From: Billgrantia desiderata
GTDB lineage: Bacteria; Pseudomonadota; Gammaproteobacteria; Pseudomonadales; Halomonadaceae
Direction: 5' to 3'
Assembly: GCA_011742915.1 (NCBI GenBank)
Contig: JAAQTN010000007.1
Location: 1 to 64,000, forward strand
Length of the DNA stretch: 64,000 nt
Part shown: piece by piece, positions 29,439 to 38,053 of the stretch
Position numbering within the stretch: the stretch's first letter is position 1
How the letters are laid out: the number at the start of each line of letters is the position of its first letter
Translations under genes and position numbers: made by a program
The notes under the pieces: generated by a model
Told to the model about the DNA's origin: nothing
Databases searched by the model: none
The model's input: only the letters and a program-made list of their open reading frames with translations

Positions 29439-30095
29439 TCACAGCCGCTCCAGGGCCGCCTCCAGGTCATGCAGGTCGCGGATAGTGACGGTGTCACCGG
29501 GGAAGGGCGATGCGCCGGGATCGGCGGTAACGCCGACGAAGCGAGTGCCGTTGGAGCGGGCGGCGCGAAAGTCATTGTATGAATCGCCGATCATGACCGT
29601 CTTCTGTGCCGAGAGCCTCCGGCGAGCCAGGAGGTTGCGCAGCCCGGTGACCTTGTCCGGTGGTGCGCCGATGACCTCGCGAAAATAGCAACTGAGCTCG
29701 CGTTTCGCGGTGATGGCTTTCAGTTCGGCTTCGGGGGTGGCCGAGAGTAGGTAGAGCGGACGCACAGCAGCCCAGCGCGAGAGAAACTCCAAGGCACCGG
29801 GAATCGCCGGAGCCTCGAGCAAGCGCTGTTCGACGCTGGCCTTGAACCGTGCACAGAGTTCCTGAATGCGCGCTTCACTGGGTGGGCGTCCGAAGATCTG
29901 CCCCTCGATGTGACGAAACTTGACCTCGCGTGGCTGGCCCCCCTTGCGCCCCAGGTAGGCACACACGGCCTGGTATTGCGATTCGGGTGCCTCGGCATAG
30001 AGGTCGGCAAAGGCTTGGCGCTTGAGGGTGGCCGAATCCAGTACCACTCCATCGAAGTCGAAAACCAGCGCGTGGTGGCGGGTTGGGCCGGTCAC
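29439..30095 (-). CDS. HAD family hydrolase
   Basis: Cytoplasmic HAD phosphatase of about 218 residues. Motif I is VFDFDGVVLDS (nucleophile Asp), with motif II around LLSATPE, motif III Lys near EVIGAPPDK, and motif IV MIGDSYNDFRAA. A helical cap lies between motifs I and II, as in phosphoglycolate-phosphatase-like enzymes. Substrate unknown. GTG 30095 was preferred because GAGAGG sits seven bases upstream; GTG 30113 is an alternative. It is the last gene behind tctA, so it may be read with the transporter operon, though no link in function is evident. Confidence 0.85.
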   Translation of the reverse strand: MTGPTRHHALVFDFDGVVLDSATLKRQAFADLYAEAPESQYQAVCAYLGRKGGQPREVKFRHIEGQIFGRPPSEARIQELCARFKASVEQRLLEAPAIPGALEFLSRWAAVRPLYLLSATPEAELKAITAKRELSCYFREVIGAPPDKVTGLRNLLARRRLSAQKTVMIGDSYNDFRAARSNGTRFVGVTADPGASPFPGDTVTIRDLHDLEAALERL

Positions 30096-30158
30096 ACTCG
30101 CACCTCTCGTCACTCGTTTGTGGTCGCCGACGCGGCGGTGAGGCCGCGCCGGGGTACT

Positions 30159-31661
30159 TCAGCTTCTGCCGAAGCGCCGGAACAGCCAGCCCTTGAGCGG
30201 GGTGTTGCTCAATAGCACCAGGGTAATCACGCTGGTCAGCACCAGCGACAGCGGATTGCTGACCAGGGCCAGCAGGAAGTCGCCGCTGCGGTCGCCCACC
30301 GAGGACATGGCCTGACGATAGGACTCGTCGAGCAGTGGCCCCAATATGACGCCCAGAATGATGGGCCCCATCTGAAAGCCGAACACCTTTAGCCAGTAGC
30401 CGAGGATGCCGAAGCCGAGCATCCAGTAGACTTCCGTCATGTTGCTGTTGATGGAGTAGGTGCCGACCACGCAGAGCACCAGAATCAAGGGGATCAGCAC
30501 GGCCTTGGGCACCTCGACGATCTTCGAGAAGATCTTGATGCCGGTGAGGCCGAAGATCAGCAGGAAGATGTTCGCCAGGGCCAGATTGCCTACGGTGAAC
30601 CAGAAGATGTGCGGCGTTTCGATCATCAGCATCGGGCCGGGGTTGAGCCCGTGAATGACCAGCGCGCCGATGATCACGGCCGTAACCGCATCGCCGGGCA
30701 TGCCCAGCGTCAGCATCGGCACATAGGCACCGCCCACCGCTGCATTGTTGGCTGTCTCCGGTGCCACCAGGCCCTCATAGGCCCCTTCGCCGAACGGCCG
30801 GCTGGGGTTCTTGACGGTGCGCTTGGCGTGATCGTAGGCAAACAGCGAAGCGATGTCGCCACCGGTACCGGGCAGTGCGCCGACGACGACGCCGATTATC
30901 GCGGTACGTATCGAAAGCGGCAGGAACTTCAGCACCATGTTCAGCGGTGGCACGATCTTGTCGACCTTCTGCTTGATCGGCACCTTGGCCAGGTTGTGCA
31001 ACTGGTAGAGCGCCTCGGCCACACCGAACAGGCCGATCATCACCACCACGTAGTGGATCCCACCGAGCAGCTCCATTTGCCCCATGGTGAGACGCGGCTG
31101 CGCGGTGACCATGTCCATGCCCACCAGGCCGATGACGCTTCCCAAGGCCACCGAGAAGATACCGCGTGACAGCGACTTGCCGGAGAGTGAGCTGACCAGC
31201 AGCAGCCCGAGTACGGCGATCAGGAAGTAATCACGAGGAGCGAACTGCAGCGCCAGGTCGGAGAGATAAGGGGCGGTCCCGGCCAGTACCGCAACGCCGA
31301 TCAGCCCGCCGATGACCGACATCACCGTGCTCAGGCCGATGGCGCGGCCGGCCTCGCCGCGTTGGCCGAGCGGATAGCCGTCGAAGGCGGTGGCCACCGC
31401 CGAGGGAGCGCCGGGAATGTTGAGCAGGATGGCGGTACGTGAGCCGCCGTAGACGCCGCCGACGTAAATGCCGACCATCAGCGCCAGGGCATTGTTGATA
31501 TCCCAGGAAAAGGTGAAGGAGATCAGGATCGACACGGCCATCGTCACGGAGAGGCCGGGGATGGCGCCGATATAGATGCCGGCCAGTACGCCGAGGGCGG
31601 TCAGGCCAAGCAGGCCCGGGTTGAGCCAGGCCATGAGCAGAAAGGAAAGGGTGTCACTCAT
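30159..31661 (-). CDS. tctA: tripartite tricarboxylate transporter large permease TctA
   Basis: Inner-membrane permease of 500 residues with about 12 helices, the main channel of a TTT carrier for organic acids. Family motifs: GVLAGIYIGAIPGLSVTMA near the start, GVYGGSRTAILLNIPGAPSAVATAFDGYPL, and GVVVGALPGTGGDIASLFAYDHAKR. GAGG precedes ATG 31661. It is third in tctC-tctB-tctA, 15 nt after tctB. The position opposite a quiC operon and behind a pca-type operator suggests the substrate is quinate, shikimate or protocatechuate; that is inference. Confidence 0.93.
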   Translation of the reverse strand: MSDTLSFLLMAWLNPGLLGLTALGVLAGIYIGAIPGLSVTMAVSILISFTFSWDINNALALMVGIYVGGVYGGSRTAILLNIPGAPSAVATAFDGYPLGQRGEAGRAIGLSTVMSVIGGLIGVAVLAGTAPYLSDLALQFAPRDYFLIAVLGLLLVSSLSGKSLSRGIFSVALGSVIGLVGMDMVTAQPRLTMGQMELLGGIHYVVVMIGLFGVAEALYQLHNLAKVPIKQKVDKIVPPLNMVLKFLPLSIRTAIIGVVVGALPGTGGDIASLFAYDHAKRTVKNPSRPFGEGAYEGLVAPETANNAAVGGAYVPMLTLGMPGDAVTAVIIGALVIHGLNPGPMLMIETPHIFWFTVGNLALANIFLLIFGLTGIKIFSKIVEVPKAVLIPLILVLCVVGTYSINSNMTEVYWMLGFGILGYWLKVFGFQMGPIILGVILGPLLDESYRQAMSSVGDRSGDFLLALVSNPLSLVLTSVITLVLLSNTPLKGWLFRRFGRS

Positions 31662-31676
31662 CGAGGGCCTCGAGGG

Positions 31677-32153
31677 TCAGGGAAGGTAGACGCGGAAGAC
31701 CACGGTGAAAAGGACGTAGATGACGGCAATGGCAGCTGTCGTGATGATCAGCGAACTCACCACTCGGCCTTGGCGGAAATAGATGAACATTGCGGCCAGA
31801 AAGATGAAGGTGCTGACATAGAAGCTTGCCCAGACGATGGCCGCGAGATAGATCACGGCGCCAACCGAGAAGACCACGATATGGGGCTTGAAGTGCTCGT
31901 GTAAGAAGACCTGTAGCTCATGTAGGGCGCTGTGAATGCGTTCATCACGTCGCTTGTAGCGGTGGCTGACGATCAGGGCCAGGGCGGAGACCAGCATGAC
32001 CAGCGCCAGACCGACCGGAAAGGAGCCGGCCGAGTTGAGTCGAAGTCCGCCGTCAATACGATAGGCTTCGATCAATACGCCGATGCTCAGCAGCAGCAGC
32101 AGCCAGTCGAAGACCTTCTCGCCGGCCTGTACGCGTTCGATTTTCTTGCTCAT
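31677..32153 (-). CDS. tctB: tripartite tricarboxylate transporter small permease TctB
   Basis: Inner-membrane subunit of 158 residues with four helices (DWLLLLLSIGVLIEAYRI; FPVGLALVMLVSALALIV; HIVVFSVGAVIYLAAIVWASF; SLIITTAAIAVIYVLFTVVF). ATG 32153 was chosen because GGAG is seven bases upstream; the longer frame to 32195 lacks one. It lies between tctC and tctA and partners TctA. Sequence conservation in TctB is low, so the call rests on size, topology and position. Confidence 0.88.
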   Translation of the reverse strand: MSKKIERVQAGEKVFDWLLLLLSIGVLIEAYRIDGGLRLNSAGSFPVGLALVMLVSALALIVSHRYKRRDERIHSALHELQVFLHEHFKPHIVVFSVGAVIYLAAIVWASFYVSTFIFLAAMFIYFRQGRVVSSLIITTAAIAVIYVLFTVVFRVYLP

Positions 32154-32203
32154 CACATACTCCAAGGGGGGTGGCAGAGCCACCCCCTGCGCCACGGGGC
32201 GTG

Positions 32204-33211
32204 TTATGGACGCGGAATACCAAGCTCTTCGGGCGAGGCTTCCAGCGCGTCGGCATCGGCCTCGTACATGGACCAGGCGGTGACGGATTGCCAGTTGCTC
32301 AGATACTCCTGCGCCTCTTCGCCGCGCAGGTTGAGCGGTTCGGCACCGAAGTTTTGCAGAAACTCCGTGAACTCCTCCTTGCCCACGGCCTGCTCATAGG
32401 CGTCCTCCAGGGTGGCCTTGATGTCATCCGGGGTATCCTGATGCACGAAGACGCCCCAGAACGGCCCCCATGGCAGGAAGCTCTCTATGTCGGGCAGCGC
32501 CTCGGTGATCGGCGGCACACCCGGCAGCGATTCGATCTCTTCGGCGGTGAGGATGGCCAGCCCCTTCAGCTTGCCGCCACGGATCTGCTCACCGGCGGCG
32601 GCCAGACTCAGCGGCATGAAGTCGATATGGCCACCCAGCATGGCGGTGATGCCTGGGCCGTCGCCGCCGAAGGTAACGGTGCGCACGTCGAGTTCGTCCA
32701 CTGCATTGATCATGGCGTGAACCGTGCTTGGCAGGCCGCCGGCACCGGTGCCGCCCATACGCAGCTCGTTGGGATTCTCGTGGGCATATTCGAGCAGCTC
32801 GGCGAAACTATCGAAAGGGCTGTTTTCGGGAGCGGCGATTACCACCAGCCCCTGGCCGATGATATTGACGGTATGCATGTCGTCGTAGGTGAAGTCGGCC
32901 AGACCCATCAGCGGGTAGAGTTGTGGATTTTCTGCACCGAAGAGCATGTTGTAACCGTCCGCACGCTGGCGCATCACGTGGTTCATACCGATCACGCCGG
33001 TGCCACCCGGGCGATTGGTCAGTACGATGGTAGTGCCCAGGATCTCTTCGACATGGGGGGTGAGGCTGCGCACCACGTTGTCGGTGGCACCGCCGGCGCC
33101 CCATTGAATGGTGCCTTGAATGTTGCGCTGGGGATAGTCGGCCAGGGCGCTGCTTGCCAGGGCAAGGGAGCCGAGAGAAACGGCCAGTGATGTAAACAGT
33201 GGCTTGAGCAT
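32204..33211 (-). CDS. tctC: tripartite tricarboxylate transporter substrate-binding protein (TctC/Bug)
   Basis: Periplasmic Bug-family receptor of 335 residues. ATG 33211 has GGAGG upstream and gives a clean signal peptide (LFTSLAVSLGSLALASSALA). Mature motifs YPQRNIQGTIQWGAGGATDNVVR, VLTNRPGGTGVIGMNHVM and FGGDGPGITAMLGGHIDFM are typical of Bug proteins. Substrate specificity is not readable, but the promoter carries a GTTCG triple-repeat operator shared with the pca genes. It is divergent from quiC at 33613. Confidence 0.93.
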   Translation of the reverse strand: MLKPLFTSLAVSLGSLALASSALADYPQRNIQGTIQWGAGGATDNVVRSLTPHVEEILGTTIVLTNRPGGTGVIGMNHVMRQRADGYNMLFGAENPQLYPLMGLADFTYDDMHTVNIIGQGLVVIAAPENSPFDSFAELLEYAHENPNELRMGGTGAGGLPSTVHAMINAVDELDVRTVTFGGDGPGITAMLGGHIDFMPLSLAAAGEQIRGGKLKGLAILTAEEIESLPGVPPITEALPDIESFLPWGPFWGVFVHQDTPDDIKATLEDAYEQAVGKEEFTEFLQNFGAEPLNLRGEEAQEYLSNWQSVTAWSMYEADADALEASPEELGIPRP

Positions 33212-33280
33212 GGAATCCTCCGGGGTGGTTGTTGTGTGTGCCGCTCGTCGGCGGCCTCCTGTCTCGGCAGAAGTGAACAT

Positions 33281-33318
33281 GTGTTCGCCTTGCGAACGGT
33301 AGTGCTTTTAGCGAACAC
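33281..33318. promoter_or_regulatory. GTTCG triple-repeat operator (PcaR/PcaU-like) at tctC
   Basis: GTTCG (33283-33287), five bases, CGAAC (33293-33297), then a further CGAAC at 33312-33316, exactly 19 nt after the previous one. The flanking bases extend to GTGTTCGC and GCGAACAC. The same palindrome spacing and 19-nt step recur at 56015-56038 and 57601-57634. IclR-type PcaU is known to bind three 10-bp repeats, two as a palindrome. The nearest gene start is tctC, 70 nt away on the minus strand. Confidence 0.65.
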
Positions 33319-33480
33319 TAGAACTCCCTTCCAATAGTGTCAATGCCCGAAGGGTTTTATGCGACGAAGGTTTAATGCCGCCGACGCCGATCATCCGAAT
33401 GGCGTGCGTATCGCCAGAGGCGCCGAATCCTCAGGGTAGCCGCAGACGCTTGGCAAGGGCATGCCCTGTTCAGCCATGTT

Positions 33481-33505
33481 GCGAACTAAAGAACGCTATG
33501 CGAAC
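33481..33505. promoter_or_regulatory. direct repeat TKGCGAAC, 19-nt step, upstream of quiC
   Basis: CGAAC at 33482-33486 and again at 33501-33505, 19 nt apart, each inside T-K-GCGAAC. The palindromic partner seen at the other three sites is missing. It lies about 110 nt before the quiC start and may be a half-type operator for the same regulator. The rest of the 33212-33612 gap shows no gene. Confidence 0.45.
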
Positions 33506-33612
33506 ATTGAAACCAAGTTCTATTTCCGCTCCTCAGAGGTGAGGGGGCGGGTTTCGAGCCAACCACATGGCTGCCCATTGCGACCAGACGATGGGGCCGG
33601 GAGAGGTAGAAG

Positions 33613-35454
33613 ATGCGTGCCATTGCCACGGTCTGCCTGAGCGGCGACCTCAGGACCAAACTCGAAGCTATCGCTCGTGCAGGCTTCGAGGGGGTGGAAA
33701 TCTTCGAAAATGACCTGCTCTCCTTCGATGGGTCCCCCGAGGAGGTGCGTCAGCTCTGCGAGCGTCTGGGGTTGGCCATCGTGGCCTTCCAGCCGTTCCG
33801 CGATTTCGAGGCCATGCCCGAGCCGCAGCGCAGCCGTAACCTGCAGCGGGCCGAGCGCAAGTTCGACCTGATGGAGCAGCTCGGCACCGACTTCATGCTC
33901 GTCTGCAGCAACGTCTCTCCTCAGGCGAGCGACGACATGGAGCGGGCCGTGACCGATCTGCGCGAACTGGCCGAGCGTGCGGCCAGGCGCAACCTTCGCA
34001 TCGGTTTCGAGGCGCTGGCCTGGGGGCGTCATATCTCCGACTATCGCGATGCCTGGGAAGTGGTGCGGCGCGCCGACCACCCCAACCTCGGCGTGGTGCT
34101 CGACAGTTTTCACATTCTTTCTCGTGGGCACGACCTCTCCACGATCGCCAAGATTCCCAAGGAGAAGATCTTTTTCGTCCAACTGGCCGATGCACCGCTG
34201 CTCGAGATGGACGTTCTCCAGTGGAGCCGCCACTTCCGCTGCTTCCCCGGTCAGGGACGCCTGCCGCTCAAGGATTTCATGGCGGCCCTTGCCAAGTCGG
34301 GTTACGGCGGCCCTCTGTCGCTGGAAATTTTCAGCGATGCCTTCCGCGCCGCGCCGGCTGACATCACCGCGCTGGATGGACTTCGCTCATTGATCTGGCT
34401 CGAGCATCTTGGTCAGCACGGGATTGCCGACACCTTGCCTCAGGCGCCGCACTACCACGGGGTTCACTTCATCGAGTTCACTCTCGATGAGGAGAGCGCC
34501 GCCCCCTTGGGCGAGTTTATCGATGCGCTGGGCTTTCGTCACGTGGGTCGCCACCGCTCCAAGAACGTGGAGCTGTGGAAGCAGGGCGAGATCCATCTGG
34601 TGCTCAATTTCGAGACCGACAGCTTCGCCCACACCTTCCGGTTGCTGCATGGCACCTCGGTGTGCGCCGTGGGCTTTCGGGTCGACGATGTGGCACGTGC
34701 GCTGGAACGCGCCCGTGTCTTCAAGGCACCGCTGTTCCGCAGCCAGGTGGGCGAAGGGGAGATGGAGATTCCGGCGATCCGCGGGGTCGAAGGCAGCCTC
34801 ATCTACCTGGTGGACGAGTCGGCGGCAGACGACCTCCAGTGGCGCACCGACTTCGAGCTGTTCGACCAGGAGAGTCGCAACGAGGCAGGGCTGATGCGTA
34901 TCGACCATCTGTCCTATGTCCTGCCGGCCACCCAGTTGCTGAGCTGGCAGCTATTCTACCGCACGGTATTCGGCTTTGCCGCCGAGGCCGAGAACGAGAT
35001 CGTCGATCCACACGGCATGATGATCAGCCAGGCAGTGGTCAGCCCCGACCGCAGCATTCGTCTGCCGCTGACCGTCTCCCAGGCTCAGCAGACCCAGCCG
35101 GGGCGCTTCCTCAGCGAGTTTCGCGGCGGCGTGCAGCAGATCGCCTTCGAGAGCAACGACCTCATCGCCACCGTGGATGAGCTGCTGTCGCGTGGGCTAC
35201 CCCTGCTACGGATACCGCGCAACTACTATGACGATCTCGAGGCACGCTTCGACATCGACCCGGCGCTGCTCGACGCCATGCGTTCGCGCAATATTCTGTT
35301 CGACCGCAGTGAGGAGGGCGACTTTCTCCACGCCTATACCGAGACCTTCTCGGGACGCTTCTTCTTCGAGATCGTCGAGCGTCGCGGCCGCTACCAGAAA
35401 TTCGGCGAGCCCAATGCCGGCATACGACTCGCGGCTCAAGCGAAGTCCGGCTGA
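33613..35454 (+). CDS. quiC: 3-dehydroshikimate dehydratase, QuiC-type fusion (first copy)
   Basis: Converts 3-dehydroshikimate to protocatechuate. 613 residues in two parts. An N-terminal xylose-isomerase/AP-endonuclease TIM barrel (about 1-280) carries the metal ligands Glu133 (GFEALAWG), Asp164 (VVLDSFHIL), Gln190 (FFVQLADAP) and Glu238 (LSLEIFSDAF). A C-terminal VOC part resembles 4-hydroxyphenylpyruvate dioxygenase (about 285-613). This fused layout is that of Pseudomonas QuiC1. GGGAGAGG lies just before ATG 33613. A shikimate dehydrogenase follows 95 nt later. A paralogue with the same four ligands is at 38054-39829. Confidence 0.92.
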   Translation: MRAIATVCLSGDLRTKLEAIARAGFEGVEIFENDLLSFDGSPEEVRQLCERLGLAIVAFQPFRDFEAMPEPQRSRNLQRAERKFDLMEQLGTDFMLVCSNVSPQASDDMERAVTDLRELAERAARRNLRIGFEALAWGRHISDYRDAWEVVRRADHPNLGVVLDSFHILSRGHDLSTIAKIPKEKIFFVQLADAPLLEMDVLQWSRHFRCFPGQGRLPLKDFMAALAKSGYGGPLSLEIFSDAFRAAPADITALDGLRSLIWLEHLGQHGIADTLPQAPHYHGVHFIEFTLDEESAAPLGEFIDALGFRHVGRHRSKNVELWKQGEIHLVLNFETDSFAHTFRLLHGTSVCAVGFRVDDVARALERARVFKAPLFRSQVGEGEMEIPAIRGVEGSLIYLVDESAADDLQWRTDFELFDQESRNEAGLMRIDHLSYVLPATQLLSWQLFYRTVFGFAAEAENEIVDPHGMMISQAVVSPDRSIRLPLTVSQAQQTQPGRFLSEFRGGVQQIAFESNDLIATVDELLSRGLPLLRIPRNYYDDLEARFDIDPALLDAMRSRNILFDRSEEGDFLHAYTETFSGRFFFEIVERRGRYQKFGEPNAGIRLAAQAKSG

Positions 35455-35549
35455 AACCGGCAGCACTGGAAGCCTTTCGAGACGGTTTTTCGAGATCCAT
35501 TCGAGTTCTTCGAGCGCAGCAAGCTCGCCCCGTTCAGGAAAACAGCGCT

Positions 35550-36416
35550 ATGAAACTGGGACTGATAGGTAAGGCCATCATGAACTCCAGCTCGCCGGAC
35601 TTGCACGTGCGGCTTGGCGGGCTGACGGAGATTCCCACGACGTACGACCTGTTCGACGCCAACGAGCAGCCCATCGATTCGCTCGAGAGCCAAGTGCGTA
35701 AAGTGGTGGCCGCCGGGTACCGGGGCGTCAACGTCACCTATCCCTGGAAGGAGGAGGCGGTGCGCCTTGCCGATCGTACCAGCGAGGGCGCACGCATGGT
35801 GGGTGCTGCCAATACCCTGGTCTTCGAGGCTGAAGGCATTTTTGCCGATAATACCGATTTCACCGGCTTCATCAGCGGTTTTCGCGCCACGCTGGGAGAG
35901 CGTCAACCAGGACGTGTCCTGGTGCTCGGCACCGGCGGAGTGGGCAAGGCGGTGGCTTTTGGCCTGGGCCGGCTCGGCGCCTCGGAGGTAATCCTGATGG
36001 ACCTGGATCCGGCCAAGTCGAAACGGCTGGCCGAGGAGCTGCGGGCCCAGGGTTTCGTTGCTTCCACCATTACGCCCGAGCAGCTGGCCGAGACGGTGCC
36101 GGCATGCGACGGCCTGGTGAACTGTACCCCCATCGGTCACGAAAAGAGTCCCGGCTGCCCGTTGCCCAAGGAGCTGGTGGCGGCACATCACTGGATCTTC
36201 GATGCCGTCTACGTGCCGGCCGTGACCGAGTTCGTCGCCGCCGCCAAGGCCGTCGACGCGGCGGTGATGAGTGGGGTGGGCCTGTTCGTGTTCCAGGGCA
36301 TCGATGCCTTCAAGCGGTTTTGCGAGGACGACAGCAAGCGCGCCTCGGTGGATGCGCAGGCCACGACCCTCTACGCGCACTACCGCCGCGAACTGCTGAA
36401 GGAGAACGATGCATGA
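35550..36416 (+). CDS. shikimate/quinate dehydrogenase family protein (AroE-like, catabolic)
   Basis: NAD(P)-dependent oxidation of shikimate or quinate to the 3-dehydro acid, feeding QuiC. 288 residues. Substrate lobe: GLIGKAIMNSSSPDLHVRLG, catalytic Lys in VNVTYPWKEEAVRL, Asp in FADNTDFTGF. Rossmann loop VLGTGGVGKAVAFGLGRLGA, then a DLDP stretch (Asp at the strand end suggests NAD preference, as in catabolic enzymes), and GVGLFVFQGIDAF near the end. An AGGAAA site precedes ATG 35550. The stop overlaps the start of the aroQ pseudogene by ATGA. Confidence 0.88.
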   Translation: MKLGLIGKAIMNSSSPDLHVRLGGLTEIPTTYDLFDANEQPIDSLESQVRKVVAAGYRGVNVTYPWKEEAVRLADRTSEGARMVGAANTLVFEAEGIFADNTDFTGFISGFRATLGERQPGRVLVLGTGGVGKAVAFGLGRLGASEVILMDLDPAKSKRLAEELRAQGFVASTITPEQLAETVPACDGLVNCTPIGHEKSPGCPLPKELVAAHHWIFDAVYVPAVTEFVAAAKAVDAAVMSGVGLFVFQGIDAFKRFCEDDSKRASVDAQATTLYAHYRRELLKENDA

Positions 36417-36640
36417 GCCAGGGCAAGGTACTGGTCCTGCACGAACCCAATCTCAACCTGCTGGGCACCTGCCAGCCTGAGATCTACGGCTACGAGACCC
36501 TGGACGATGTCGGCAATGACCTGCGCAAGAAGGCGGTGTTGGCCGGCTGGGACATCCACTGCCGGTAGAGCAACCATGAGGGCGAGCTGATCGAAGCCAT
36601 CCATGCCGCCCGCCTCGACGGCACGGCGGCGGTCATCAAA
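36413..36640 (+). pseudogene. broken type II 3-dehydroquinate dehydratase
   Basis: Begins ATG 36413 (ATGA overlap with the dehydrogenase) and reads [29 protein letters not shown]..., a clear AroQ N-terminus close to the biosynthetic copy at 24087. A TAG at 36566-36568 replaces the Gln of WDIxxxQSNHEG. The frame then continues as SNHEGELIEAIHAARLDGTAAVI and loses homology near 36640. The catalytic Arg of LGxRQPE is Cys here and the GPN Gly is Glu. It is therefore a decayed gene, also truncated by a deletion. The lost catalytic function is covered by the copy at 37574. Confidence 0.88.
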
Positions 36641-36642
36641 CA

Positions 36643-36672
36643 GGGGGGAGTGATGCCGAAGATATCCAGCAT
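36643..36672 (-). pseudogene. ten-codon remnant of a gene start, possibly an AEC transporter
   Basis: On the minus strand AAGGAG precedes ATG 36672 and ten codons read MLDIFGITPP before the sequence runs into the reverse of the aroQ pseudogene. The intact AEC carrier at 54255 begins MLEILAITTPIFLL, so this may be the start of a similar carrier whose body was deleted. The remnant lies just downstream of the shikimate dehydrogenase at 36705, where an operon partner would sit. Confidence 0.4.
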
Positions 36673-36704
36673 GGGCGCTCCTTGAGGTAGCGAGGGGTCG
36701 AGCG

Positions 36705-37574
36705 TCAGTCTCCCGCCGCGGCGAGCTGCTGGAAGTGCGCCATCATGCGAGTGGCATCGGCGGGCCGTCCGCTGATCAGCTCGAAGGCCTTGACCGCCTG
36801 GAACACCGCCATGTTGGTGCCGTCCATGGTGGTGCAGCCCAGCGCCCTGGCCTTGCTCAGTAGTTCGGTCTCCATGGGGAAGTAGATGATGTCGGCGACC
36901 CACAGCTCTGAGCGCAGCAGCGGCTCGGGGACCGGCATGCCGGGCAGCTTGTCCATGCCCACTGGGGTGGTATTGACCATGCCATCGGCGGTAGCCATCT
37001 CGGCTGCCAGGTCCACGCCGACGTACGCCCGTCCTGTGCCGAAACGGCCCTTTAGAGAGGCGATCAGCTCGCGCACCTTGCCGACATCGGTATCGAATAT
37101 CACCAGCGTTTCGACGCCCTGCTCCAGCAGGGCATTGGCCACGGCGGCACCGGCCCCCCCGGCCCCCATCTGCACGACCCGTCGGCGTGGTGCCTGCCCC
37201 AGGTTGCGACGAAAGGCCTCGCCGAAGCCGGTGCAGTCGGTGTTGTGGCCGATCAGCATCTCCCCACGGATCACCACGGTGTTCACCGCGCCGATGGCAC
37301 GCGCTTCGTCGGAGAGCTCATCGAGATAGGGAAGGATCGTCTGCTTGCAAGGGAAGGTGACATTGAGGCCGTCGAAAGCGCTTTGGCGCACGGCGCGTAG
37401 CAGCTCCGGCAGCGCCTCGGCGTCGAGTTCCAGGCTATCCAGATCGATCAGCTTGTAGACATAGGGCATCCCTTGGCGGCGGCCCTCTTCCATGTGCAGA
37501 TCGGGAGTCTTGGACTGCTGGATGCCGGCGCCGATCAGGCCAACCAGCACGGAACGGTCGTTGATGGCACTCAT
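36705..37574 (-). CDS. shikimate/quinate dehydrogenase family protein (second copy)
   Basis: 289 residues, AroE superfamily, probably catabolic oxidation of quinate or shikimate. Substrate lobe GLIGAGIQQSKTPDLHMEEG, catalytic Lys in LNVTFPCKQTILPYL, Asp in GHNTDCTGFGEAF. Nucleotide loop QMGAGGAGAAVANALLEQG followed by FDTD (acidic, suggesting NAD). C-terminal GCTTMDGTNMAVFQAVKAFELI is typical of the quinate/shikimate dehydrogenase subgroup. It overlaps the aroQ stop by one base (TGATG). It shares only family-level similarity with the gene at 35550, so the two may prefer different polyols. Confidence 0.9.
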   Translation of the reverse strand: MSAINDRSVLVGLIGAGIQQSKTPDLHMEEGRRQGMPYVYKLIDLDSLELDAEALPELLRAVRQSAFDGLNVTFPCKQTILPYLDELSDEARAIGAVNTVVIRGEMLIGHNTDCTGFGEAFRRNLGQAPRRRVVQMGAGGAGAAVANALLEQGVETLVIFDTDVGKVRELIASLKGRFGTGRAYVGVDLAAEMATADGMVNTTPVGMDKLPGMPVPEPLLRSELWVADIIYFPMETELLSKARALGCTTMDGTNMAVFQAVKAFELISGRPADATRMMAHFQQLAAAGD

Positions 37575-38020
37575 CAGGCTATCTCCACCATTCGTTTGGC
37601 GAAGTGCTCAATGGCCAGCGCATAGCCGTGGGTGCCCAGCCCGCAGATCACGCCGACGGCGACGTCGGAGACGTAGGAGTGGTGGCGGAACGCCTCACGC
37701 CGGTGCACGTTGGAGATATGCACCTCGATGACCGGTAGTTCCGAGGCCAGGATTGCATCGCGGATAGCCACCGAGGTGTGGGTCCAGGCCGCCGGGTTGA
37801 GCACCACGCCGGCCACCTTGCCGCGGGCCTGGTGGAGCCAGTCGATCAGCTCACCCTCGTGGTTGGTCTGGCGGAAGTCGATGGCCAGGCCACGTGCTTC
37901 ACCCTGACGCTGGCAGAGGGCCTCCACGTCTGCCAGGGTCTCGTGACCATAGAGTTCTGGCTGACGGGTGCCGAGCATATTGATGTTGGGGCCGTTGAGG
38001 ACCAATAGAGTAGCGGTCAT
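37574..38020 (-). CDS. 3-dehydroquinate dehydratase, type II (catabolic copy)
   Basis: 148 residues, complete type II fold: [17 protein letters not shown] (Arg and Tyr intact), [27 protein letters not shown]. Converts 3-dehydroquinate to 3-dehydroshikimate in quinate degradation. Located between quiC (second copy) and a shikimate dehydrogenase in one minus-strand operon, with a one-base overlap to the latter. It differs clearly from the biosynthetic copy ([20 protein letters not shown] instead of [20 protein letters not shown]), which supports a separate catabolic role. Confidence 0.93.
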   Translation of the reverse strand: MTATLLVLNGPNINMLGTRQPELYGHETLADVEALCQRQGEARGLAIDFRQTNHEGELIDWLHQARGKVAGVVLNPAAWTHTSVAIRDAILASELPVIEVHISNVHRREAFRHHSYVSDVAVGVICGLGTHGYALAIEHFAKRMVEIA

Positions 38021-38053
38021 GGGTATCTCCAGAGCAGAAAAAAGCGGAGGGCG

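Noticed and set aside
36705-38020. Shikimate dehydrogenase and AroQ considered as the biosynthetic set
   Set aside because: They lie in an operon with quiC and a GntR regulator, the nucleotide-site sequence looks NAD-type, and a separate housekeeping aroQ exists at 24087.
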